From Gimesia aquarii (GTDB lineage: Bacteria; Planctomycetota; Planctomycetia; Planctomycetales; Planctomycetaceae), in the NCBI RefSeq assembly GCF_007748195.1, contig NZ_CP037920.1, forward strand, positions 4,663,800-4,727,799: a stretch of DNA of 64,000 bases, given 5' to 3'. Numbering within the stretch: the first letter of the stretch is position 1; each line of letters starts with the position of its first letter. The position numbers were made by a program, and so were the translations under genes. Below the pieces are notes generated by a model. The model did not search any database. It had not been told where the DNA came from and saw only the letters and a list, made by a program, of their open reading frames with translations. Shown one piece after another: positions 27,109 through 34,925 of the stretch.

Positions 27109-27972
27109 ATGTCTCTGACAGCAGAATTATCACAAAAATCTGAGCACCTCCAACAAATTTTGTCGACAATGGATCGCATTGTTGTCGCCTTTTCTGCAGG
27201 CGTTGACAGTACAGTGGTCGCTCAGGGGGCTTTTTTAGCCCGTGGCGATCATGCATTAGCAGCCACTGCAGTCAGCCCGAGTCTGGCTCTGGGAGAAAAA
27301 GAAGAAGCGATCCGACTGGCAAAACTGATTGGCATCGAACACCGTCTGATTTCCACTTCGGAGTTTTCTATATCTGACTACCGAGCCAATGCCCCCAACC
27401 GTTGCTTTTTCTGCAAAACAGAACTGTATCAACTACTCACCCGTTCTGTAGCATGTAATGAATGGGAAACGGCAACACTTGTTAACGGTGCTAACCTTGA
27501 TGATCAAGGGGACCACCGTCCGGGAATGCAAGCCGCTATGGACTTTCAAGTTCGCAGTCCTCTGATTGAAGCAGGTTTTACAAAGGTGGATGTCAGAAAC
27601 TTAGCTCGTCACTGGGAACTCCCCATCTGGAATAAACCAGCACACCCCTGCCTTTCCAGCCGCATTGCTTATGGCGTGGAAGTGACAGAGGAACGCGTAC
27701 AAAGAATCGACCAGGGAGAACAATATCTTCGTCGGCAATTTCAGATTGACGAACTACGTGTTCGTCTGGAGCCGAATGAATTGGCGCGCATTGAAGTTCC
27801 ACTTCACCAAATACAAAAATTGACCACGCCCACAGCAGTCGAAGAGATTACACAGGAGTTTTTAGCATTAGGTTTTCACAATGTAACACTTGACTTGCAG
27901 GGATTTCGATCCGGTAGTCTCAATAGTTTTCTCTCCATTAATGACCTCCATATAGCCGCTCAAAAAAAATGA
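27109..27972 (+). CDS. larE: ATP-dependent sulfur transferase LarE
   Basis: 287 aa. LarE adenylates and then thiolates the pyridinium dicarboxylate precursor of the nickel-pincer nucleotide cofactor of lactate racemase. It has the PP-loop SAGVDST (29-35), RCFFCKTELY with C99 and C102, VNGANLDDQGDHRPG, and HPCLSSRIAYG with C181. Three cysteines in CxxC plus C arrangement fit the iron-sulfur-cluster type of LarE rather than the single-Cys sacrificial type. No larA, larB or larC is in the window. The threonine aldolase gene follows after 86 nt on the same strand. Confidence 0.9.
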   Translation: MSLTAELSQKSEHLQQILSTMDRIVVAFSAGVDSTVVAQGAFLARGDHALAATAVSPSLALGEKEEAIRLAKLIGIEHRLISTSEFSISDYRANAPNRCFFCKTELYQLLTRSVACNEWETATLVNGANLDDQGDHRPGMQAAMDFQVRSPLIEAGFTKVDVRNLARHWELPIWNKPAHPCLSSRIAYGVEVTEERVQRIDQGEQYLRRQFQIDELRVRLEPNELARIEVPLHQIQKLTTPTAVEEITQEFLALGFHNVTLDLQGFRSGSLNSFLSINDLHIAAQKK

Positions 27973-28058
27973 GTCTCTGAAGGGATTGCATCTTGGTCCC
28001 TCTCAGAACAGAATAAACCAAAGAAAATACAGCAATCATTTGATAAGGAATACCAACT

Positions 28059-29156
28059 GTGGATCCACATAGCGATACTTACATTGATCTTCGCAGTGAT
28101 ACCAAAACAAAACCGACACCCGAAATGCTGGAAGCGATGATGACCGCCGAGATAGGCGATGACATGAACGGTGAAGATCCGACCGTGAATCGTCTGGAAT
28201 CGATGGTCTGTGAAATGCTGGGAATGGAAGCAGCTGTCTTTGCCTGCTCGGGTACACAGTCCAATCAAATGGGGCTCAGGTCACATTGTCTTCCAGGCGA
28301 TGAATTGCTGATTCATGAACTGGGACACATCGCCATCTTTGAAGGAGGTGCACCTGCAGTTCTAAGTGGTATTAGTTGTCGTACACTGAGTGGCGAAAAG
28401 GGTATGTTGACTGTAGATACTTTGCAGGGGAAAATTCGCGCCGATGACCAGCACTTGTGTCGAACCCGGCTCCTCTGTGTGGAAAATACGACCAATGCCG
28501 GCGGTGGATATTATTACCCTCTCGGTCAACTCAATGAAATCTGCGATTGGGCACACGAAAATGGTTTAAAGACACATATGGATGGTGCCCGGGTCTTTAA
28601 TGCCACAATCGCAGCGGGATACTCCATCAAAGAAGTCTGTGCTCCGCTCGATACCATTTCCATTTGTTTTTCGAAGAGTCTCGGCTGTCCAATGGGTTCT
28701 ATTCTGGCTGGCTCGAAAGAAGAGATTGCCAAAGCACGACGATCCCGTAAAATTTTCGGCGGTGCTTTGAGACAAGCCGGAATCGTTGCTGCCGCTTGTG
28801 TCTACGCATTAGAAAACAACATTGACCGACTGCAAGAAGATCATGACAATGCCCGTTTCCTGGCAGAGCAACTGGCAACCATTGAAGGGATCTCCATTTC
28901 TCCTGAAGAGACCGAAACAAACCTGGTCTTTTTCGATATTCATCCGGAACTTGGCAACGCCATGCAACTTTCAAAAGCCTTGCACGAAATCGGGGTAGGC
29001 ATTGGTGCAATGGGACATACTCGTCTTAGAGCCTGTACTCATATAGATATCAGTCGAGAGAAAATTGCTCAGGTTCCCGCTGCCATCAAAGAAGCACTCA
29101 ATTCCGGCCTCAATCAATATCAAGGAGTGGCAACAGGTCCTTACGCCCGTGGATAA
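28059..29156 (+). CDS. ltaE: Low-specificity threonine aldolase family (PLP)
   Basis: 365 aa from a GTG at 28059 with AAGGAA 8 nt upstream. Fold-type I PLP enzyme that cleaves threonine or allo-threonine to glycine and acetaldehyde. Motifs: IDLRSDTKTKPTPEML (N-terminal signature), GDDMNGEDPTVNRLE, the HELGHIAIFEGGAPA region, VCVENT-like LLCVENTTNAGGG, HMDGARVFNA, the PLP lysine in SICFSKSLGCPMGS, and FGGALRQAG. Beta-eliminating lyases share the fold, but these motifs fit the aldolase group. Confidence 0.92.
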   Translation: MDPHSDTYIDLRSDTKTKPTPEMLEAMMTAEIGDDMNGEDPTVNRLESMVCEMLGMEAAVFACSGTQSNQMGLRSHCLPGDELLIHELGHIAIFEGGAPAVLSGISCRTLSGEKGMLTVDTLQGKIRADDQHLCRTRLLCVENTTNAGGGYYYPLGQLNEICDWAHENGLKTHMDGARVFNATIAAGYSIKEVCAPLDTISICFSKSLGCPMGSILAGSKEEIAKARRSRKIFGGALRQAGIVAAACVYALENNIDRLQEDHDNARFLAEQLATIEGISISPEETETNLVFFDIHPELGNAMQLSKALHEIGVGIGAMGHTRLRACTHIDISREKIAQVPAAIKEALNSGLNQYQGVATGPYARG

Positions 29157-29634
29157 TTAGAGAGGCCCTTGCTATAGCACGTCCAATTCAACCATAGCGG
29201 CTTCAAAGCGATGATACGAGACCCAAATAGTCCTGGAGACGCTAAAAGAAACATGCTTACATGATAAACTCTTAAAAAAGAAGCACTTAAAATAAAACCT
29301 TTAATATGTTTTGAGTTCAGTGCTTTCCCCCTCTCTATAATCCATAAAATCGTCACCAGCCACCGGGTCCCGGGTTGATCGGGCGATTTCTAGCCCTGAA
29401 ATTAAACTTTCTACAATCTCTGCGTCGATGGAATAAAGGTTCAAACTCCCCTCAACGATTGAGGCCGTAAAGACATAGGACTATGTCTTACACTTAAGCC
29501 CAAATCTTGCTTTATATTCCATTGAGCTGGAGGATGTGCAGGAAGCCATTCTACATTCAATATTGATAACAAGCTGAAAACAGGTGTTCTTTTGCTCTAT
29601 TAAGGTGCAAATTCACTTGAATTCAGTGAATTCA
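29157..29634. other. Intergenic region upstream of flgM with hairpins
   Basis: About 478 nt with no credible gene. It holds two back-to-back perfect hairpins at 29450-29488 and a palindrome touching the flgM start at 29617-29635. AAGGTG at 29602-29607 could be a ribosome-binding site for an in-frame TTG at 29617. Confidence 0.5.
29450..29488. repeat. Two consecutive perfect inverted repeats
   Basis: CCTCAA-cga-TTGAGG (29450-29464) and, 6 nt later, AGACATAG-ga-CTATGTCT (29471-29488). No T-run follows, so they are not a standard terminator. They may be an operator or structured 5' leader of the flgM transcript. Confidence 0.5.
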
Positions 29635-29635
29635 A
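29617..29635. promoter_or_regulatory. Palindrome overlapping the flgM start
   Basis: TTGAATTC-AGT-GAATTCAA is an 8-bp perfect inverted repeat whose last base is the A of the ATG at 29635. It could be an operator or an RNA hairpin that hides the start. Confidence 0.45.
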
Positions 29636-30072
29636 TGAAAGAAATGGCCATGACTGCAGACTACCAGTTGAATCGATCCCCCGTATTACGATATCATGAA
29701 TCCCATGAAGTAAATAATGATCGGGAGAATTCGCTCCCGGCTGACACAGGATTCCGTGACAGGGGGAATGCCGCCATGGACGTTACCGGCACCAGTTCTA
29801 TTTCCGGTTCTCTGCCAATCAATAAACCGGTTGAGCAGAATAACACCAACAACAAAGAAGCGCCCACCTCGAGACCGATCTCTTCACCAAAGGATGAATT
29901 AGAGATTTCTTCAGCGGGGCGTATGCTGGATGAAATGACGAACGACTCTGAAATGCGCGCAGAACGGTTGGCACAAATCAAGGCAGCTATTGATGATGGC
30001 ACTTATGAGACCGATGAAAAGCTCGATGCAGCTTTGAATCGTCTTTTAAACCAAATCGACGAATCTGCGTAA
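29635..30072 (+). CDS. flgM: FlgM-like anti-sigma-28 factor
   Basis: 145 aa from the ATG at 29635; other in-frame starts are TTG 29617, GTG 29626 and ATG 29644/29650. The first 90 residues are polar and low in order (Asn, Pro, Ser-rich). The C-terminal part (ISSAGRMLDEM, then RAERLAQIKAAIDDGTYETDEKLDAALNRLL) is the FlgM sigma-28-binding pattern with the I-x-x-G-x-Y core. It is longer than enteric FlgM (about 97 aa). FlgM holds sigma-28 inactive until it is exported through the flagellum. It is separated from the flagellar export genes of this window by 30 kb. Confidence 0.82.
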   Translation: MKEMAMTADYQLNRSPVLRYHESHEVNNDRENSLPADTGFRDRGNAAMDVTGTSSISGSLPINKPVEQNNTNNKEAPTSRPISSPKDELEISSAGRMLDEMTNDSEMRAERLAQIKAAIDDGTYETDEKLDAALNRLLNQIDESA

Positions 30073-30159
30073 TAACGCAGTTGCCGAAAAAAGTAGAGAA
30101 ATTGTTCAATTATTGAGTGAGAGATATCGGAACTCAATATAGAAAAACTGGAAACCACT

Positions 30160-30453
30160 ATGTCTCCTATCGAGAACTTTAGAGAGTTTCTAGCCAGAAA
30201 AGGCATGCGATTTACTAAGGAACGTGAGTTGATCGTGGCTGAGGTCTTTTCATCTTGCGAATATTTTGATGCAGACCAGTTGGTAAAACGAATGGCGGAC
30301 CAAAAGACCAGTCGCCGCGTCAGCCGTTCGACAGTCTATCGTACCCTAGGCTGGCTGATAGACGCCGGTCTGTTACGAAAGATGACAGATATGATTAACC
30401 GTGATCGTGATGTTTATAGTACGATTTCGAATAACCCACGTTTTCGACTATAA
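30160..30453 (+). CDS. Truncated Fur-family paralogue (DNA-binding domain only)
   Basis: 97 aa. It matches the winged-helix half of the Fur protein encoded just downstream almost throughout (FREFLARKGMRFTKERELIVAEVFSS; DADQLVKRMADQKT; RRVSRSTVYRTLGWL) and then, after DRDVY, ends in 12 unrelated residues and a stop. The metal-binding/dimerisation half is missing. Bases 30130-30159, before its ATG, still align with the first ten codons of the second gene, but the position of that gene's GTG start is GAA here. It is either a decaying duplicate or a short DNA-binding competitor. Confidence 0.7.
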   Translation: MSPIENFREFLARKGMRFTKERELIVAEVFSSCEYFDADQLVKRMADQKTSRRVSRSTVYRTLGWLIDAGLLRKMTDMINRDRDVYSTISNNPRFRL

Positions 30454-30480
30454 AAAAATTTAGAAGAGAAAGAGACAACA

Positions 30481-30978
30481 GTGCTTAATTTAGAAAGCCT
30501 GGAAATCGCTGTTTCTCCTACCGAGAAATTCAGAGAATATCTGGCTACAAAGGGTATGAGACTGACGCAGGAGCGTGAATTGATCGTGACTGAAGTCTTC
30601 TCATCTCACGAACATTTTGACGCAGACCAGTTAGTAGAACGGATGGCGGCTCAAAAAACGGGGCGACGCGTCAGCCGTTCCACAGTTTATCGCACATTAG
30701 GCTGGCTGGAAGAATCGGGTTTATTGCGAAAAGTTGCAAGGACCAATGATCGCGATGTCTATGAGCACGATTATGGCTACCCGCAACACGATCACTTTAT
30801 CTGCAAAAGCTGTGGGGAATTGTTCGAATTTCAGAATTCTGACATCGCTGAAATTCTGGAGAAACTTGCAGAAAAAATTAATTTCCGTATGAACGAACAC
30901 CGACTCGAAGTATATGGAATTTGTGAAGACTGCTCACGTCCAACTCAACGCCGCCATAAAAAGCTGGATCTGATCTAA
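30481..30978 (+). CDS. Fur-family metal-responsive repressor
   Basis: 165 aa from a GTG at 30481. N-terminal winged helix (FREYLATKGMRLTQERELIV; SRSTVYRTLGWLEESGLLRKV), then the C-terminal metal domain with HDYGYPQHDHFICKSCGELFEF and EVYGICEDCSRP. The two C-x-x-C pairs (CKSC, CEDC) form the structural zinc site and the HDHF His is a regulatory-site ligand. It could be Fur, Zur or PerR: I cannot choose from sequence. It is a tandem duplicate of the truncated gene 27 nt upstream. Confidence 0.88.
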   Translation: MLNLESLEIAVSPTEKFREYLATKGMRLTQERELIVTEVFSSHEHFDADQLVERMAAQKTGRRVSRSTVYRTLGWLEESGLLRKVARTNDRDVYEHDYGYPQHDHFICKSCGELFEFQNSDIAEILEKLAEKINFRMNEHRLEVYGICEDCSRPTQRRHKKLDLI

Positions 30979-31021
30979 ATCTAAACTGCAAGATCCTTGG
31001 TCCCCAGTCGTCTGAGTATTT

Positions 31022-32116
31022 TCAACGACGCTTGACAGGAATCGCACGGTAAATCCGTAATAAGAGCAACATCACAATCAACGCTCCCACTGCGATACCA
31101 ACTATCATAGCCAGGCCCGTTGCATCACCAAATAGCTTACGGATGGAAAGTTCTGGTGGTGCACCGGGTACTGTCGCTGGCCATTCGGCCAGCCAAATCC
31201 ATTTCCAGCCCATGAGTACGATCAAAGTTGCCGCACATAGATAGGGACCATAAGGGAGATAAGTTTTCCCTGTTACCATACGGCTCAAAAACCCAATTAG
31301 TAATCCACACAAAGGTGCCAACGGTAAGATCAACAGGATTGGCTGCCACCCGACAAAACTGCCGATCATGGCCATTAGTGTCACATCTCCAAACCCCAAA
31401 GCTTCCTGGCCCAGTAAAACAGAAGAGATAAATCGCAAAGCCCATGTAAGCCCCCCTCCTACAATGAGCCCCGTTAAGCTCCAGACGAAACCATGCCAAT
31501 GTGAGTGACCTTTGATCCACTCAGGAATGTAGGGACCAGATAAACCGGGAATCGCCTGGTTCCAGTCGACCCAAAAATGAATGATTTGAAGGTGCCCCGC
31601 GATAGTCGCTCCTAAGACACCAACAACCATTCCGGTTACTGTAATTTGATCGGGAATTAAATATTCTCGAAAATCGATACTGGTTGCGGCTACAAGCAAG
31701 GTCAACAGTACATAATGATAGAGCATTCTCCACTCTAGCATCGCTGCAGAAGGAGCTACGGAGGGTACTTCCAGACAACGTTGCTGCACAGCCATGAAAT
31801 AATAAAACGCAAATAATCCTCCCGTTCCCAGTTCCAGTAGTATTTCCGAACGAGGGATGTAAGTGGAACATTTTCGGCAACGGTTCCGAAAAGGAATCCA
31901 GCGAACAATGGGGACCAGTTTCCAACGGGAAATGAGAATTCCACACTTTTGACAACGAAAGAATGGCTGAGCTTCTGGGCTCAGAGACATTCTGCGAACC
32001 CAGATATTCACGCCAAACCCTACCACGGTTCCCAATAAAAATAAGATCCCCGCCATGACCAACGGTAATTGATCCTGAGGTATACTAATCAATTGTTCCG
32101 AGATAAATTGAGCCAT
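31022..32116 (-). CDS. Prepilin peptidase, A24 (type IV leader peptidase)
   Basis: 364 aa, multi-pass. The N-terminal cytoplasmic domain has two C-x-x-C pairs (RCQKC, RCRKC), as in bifunctional PilD peptidase/N-methylases. The two catalytic aspartates are in TSIDFREYLIPDQ and in GFGDVTLM (G-x-G-D motif). It cleaves pilin-like leaders at the inner membrane and in PilD also methylates the new N-terminus. Likely substrates in this window are the DUF1559 pseudopilin (52679-53728) and any Tad pilin encoded elsewhere. Confidence 0.9.
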   Translation of the reverse strand: MAQFISEQLISIPQDQLPLVMAGILFLLGTVVGFGVNIWVRRMSLSPEAQPFFRCQKCGILISRWKLVPIVRWIPFRNRCRKCSTYIPRSEILLELGTGGLFAFYYFMAVQQRCLEVPSVAPSAAMLEWRMLYHYVLLTLLVAATSIDFREYLIPDQITVTGMVVGVLGATIAGHLQIIHFWVDWNQAIPGLSGPYIPEWIKGHSHWHGFVWSLTGLIVGGGLTWALRFISSVLLGQEALGFGDVTLMAMIGSFVGWQPILLILPLAPLCGLLIGFLSRMVTGKTYLPYGPYLCAATLIVLMGWKWIWLAEWPATVPGAPPELSIRKLFGDATGLAMIVGIAVGALIVMLLLLRIYRAIPVKRR

Positions 32117-32250
32117 ATCTTAAACAAACCTGAACAAAACCTGCTTTCACATAGGTGATTTTATAAGAAGGCTTTGTTAAACTGTCCGTTAACTGATTTG
32201 ATCGTAAGATTATGTTAGACGAGGATATGGTGAAGTCTGATGACTCCAAT

Positions 32251-32260
32251 CGCAATTGCG
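32251..32260. repeat. 10-bp palindrome upstream of amt
   Basis: CGCAATTGCG lies about 155 nt before the amt ATG in the 296-nt divergent region between the prepilin peptidase and amt. It may be an operator. No clear -35/-10 or sigma-54 (-24/-12) pair was found in this region. Confidence 0.3.
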
Positions 32261-32412
32261 GTTGCGTGAAAAAATGAAATTAGATGAAACTGGATTGAAC
32301 CAGAGCCATCTAAACGCATTTATTTCACAAACAGATCGTCCGATCAATTCAGAGATCCAAAGCGCTCGCTCACTGCTTTGAAAATCCATTTGCGCTCGGA
32401 AAGGCCCCTGTA

Positions 32413-33843
32413 ATGAGGAGAGTCTACAGACACAGTACGTACTGTACATTGTTGGCATGTTGTTTGAGTTTTTTAAGTATCGGCCAAGTATTCGCTGACG
32501 AGGTTTCTAATCCTCCACCAGAACGATCACTTTCAGAAGCACCAGCACAGGTTGCAGCTTCTGTAACTATGAATGGGGCCGACATGGCTTGGCTAATGGT
32601 CTCTTCGGCATTAGTCCTCATGATGACGGCTCCTGGTCTTGCGCTTTTTTATGGAGGCTTGGTTCGTAAAAAGAATATCCTGGGAGTCATGATGCAATGT
32701 GTGTTCCTAATGGGACTCATGTCTGTCATCTGGGCCATTTGGGGTTACAGTTTTGCCTTTGGCTCTGATATTCTGGGTGGGTTTATGGGTGGCTTTGACC
32801 ACATTCTGCTTAAAGGGGTCATCCCCACTTGGTCTGATGGAGCCGTTATTATTCCAACTACATTTGATGGTGCCATTCCCACTTCACTCTTTATGGTCTT
32901 CCAAATGATGTTTTTCATCATTACCCCTGCTTTGATCTGTGGCGCGTTTGCTGAACGCATGAAGTTCAGTTCAATGGTCGTCTTCTCAATTCTCTGGGGC
33001 ACTTTTGTGTATTGCCCGATCGCTCACTGGGTTTGGTCTGATACCGGCTGGTTGTGTCATGGGAACGAAGATGCGCTTTACCCTGCCTTTGATTTTGCGG
33101 GTGGAACCGTAGTACATATCAGCTCCGGCTTCTCAGCCCTTGTTTGTGCCATTCTACTAGGAAAGCGCCTCGGATACGGTCAGGAACCAATGCCTCCCCA
33201 TAATTTGACCTATACTTTCATCGGTGCCACGATGCTGTGGGTCGGTTGGTTTGGATTCAATGCTGGAAGTGCAGGAGCTGCCAACTCAGATGCCGTGAAT
33301 GCTTTTGTTGCCACACATTTGGCGGCGGCGGCTGGTGTTTTGGCCTGGGCTGCTGCGGAATGGGTTTACAACGGAAAGCCCAGTATTCTGGGTGCCTGCT
33401 CAGGTGCAGTCGCAGGTCTGGTTTGTATTACACCTGCCTGCGGAACCGTGACTCCGCTTTCCGGTATCATTCTCGGACTCCTAGCAGGCTTTGCCTGTTA
33501 CTTCGCTTGTACTACTCTGAAATCAAAATTTAAATACGATGACTCGCTCGATGCGTTTGGAGTTCATGGCATTGGCGGTACTGTTGGAGCCATCCTCACA
33601 GGCGTATTTGCGACACGAGCCATCACGGGAGATGCTGATGGATCTGGTTTACTGGAAGGTAATACCCAACAATTTATTAATCAATTAGTGAGTGTGGGTG
33701 CTGCGATTGTTATTTCGGTCATAGGAACCATTATCATTCTGAAGTTGATTGATTTGACCATGGGCTTACGAGTCAGTAAAGATGGTGAAATTCAGGGTCT
33801 TGACCTGAGTCAACATGGCGAAGAAGGATATATTTTCTTGTAA
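32413..33843 (+). CDS. amt: Ammonium transporter (Amt family)
   Basis: 476 aa. A signal peptide (about 1-28, ending FADE) and a polar stretch come before 11 membrane segments, beginning AWLMVSSALVLMMTAPGLALFYGGLVRKKN, the classical Amt start. Twin pore histidines are in PIAHWVWS and in FGVHGIGGTVG. The C-terminal cytoplasmic tail (DLTMGLRVSKDGEIQGLDLSQHGEEGY) is the PII-binding type. It takes up ammonium. GGAAAGG precedes the ATG. A perfect terminator follows, and then two PII genes and glnD. Confidence 0.96.
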   Translation: MRRVYRHSTYCTLLACCLSFLSIGQVFADEVSNPPPERSLSEAPAQVAASVTMNGADMAWLMVSSALVLMMTAPGLALFYGGLVRKKNILGVMMQCVFLMGLMSVIWAIWGYSFAFGSDILGGFMGGFDHILLKGVIPTWSDGAVIIPTTFDGAIPTSLFMVFQMMFFIITPALICGAFAERMKFSSMVVFSILWGTFVYCPIAHWVWSDTGWLCHGNEDALYPAFDFAGGTVVHISSGFSALVCAILLGKRLGYGQEPMPPHNLTYTFIGATMLWVGWFGFNAGSAGAANSDAVNAFVATHLAAAAGVLAWAAAEWVYNGKPSILGACSGAVAGLVCITPACGTVTPLSGIILGLLAGFACYFACTTLKSKFKYDDSLDAFGVHGIGGTVGAILTGVFATRAITGDADGSGLLEGNTQQFINQLVSVGAAIVISVIGTIIILKLIDLTMGLRVSKDGEIQGLDLSQHGEEGYIFL

Positions 33844-33852
33844 GATTATAAG

Positions 33853-33895
33853 TTAATGGGAGTCAGCATCAGGCTGACTCCCATTAATTTCCTTT
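33853..33895 (+). terminator. Strong terminator after amt
   Basis: A perfect 15-bp stem TTAATGGGAGTCAGC / GCTGACTCCCATTAA with a 5-nt loop (ATCAG), then a T-rich tail, starting about 10 nt after the amt stop. Confidence 0.9.
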
Positions 33896-33956
33896 AGAAA
33901 AGTGAACCTTAAAAACGATACAAGCGATTAGTTTTCATTGTTTTTAAGGAAATTAA

Positions 33957-34409
<453 letters not shown>

Positions 34410-34426
34410 TAATTCTGCGTAAAGCG

Positions 34427-34449
34427 AGGGGCGTTTTGCCGCCCCTTTT
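34427..34449 (+). terminator. Terminator between the two PII genes
   Basis: AGGGGCG-ttttgc-CGCCCCT followed by TTTG. GC-rich 7-bp stem with a short T-run. It should limit read-through from the first PII gene into the second. Confidence 0.75.
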
Positions 34450-34498
34450 GCTTTACATCTGTGCCAATGCGACTCAAATCAGGATTTTTCGAAAGTAG

Positions 34499-34843
<345 letters not shown>

Positions 34844-34925
34844 ACATCAATTTGCTTCCTTCTACTACTTTCTGTCATGAACCCGGGCAACCTTTTTTCT
34901 TTTTCGTTTCAGCCTGGAATTTTTG

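Noticed and set aside
29157..29634. Possible tRNA or stable RNA suggested by strong hairpins
   Set aside because: No acceptor-stem or T-arm pattern; the hairpins are too short and simple.
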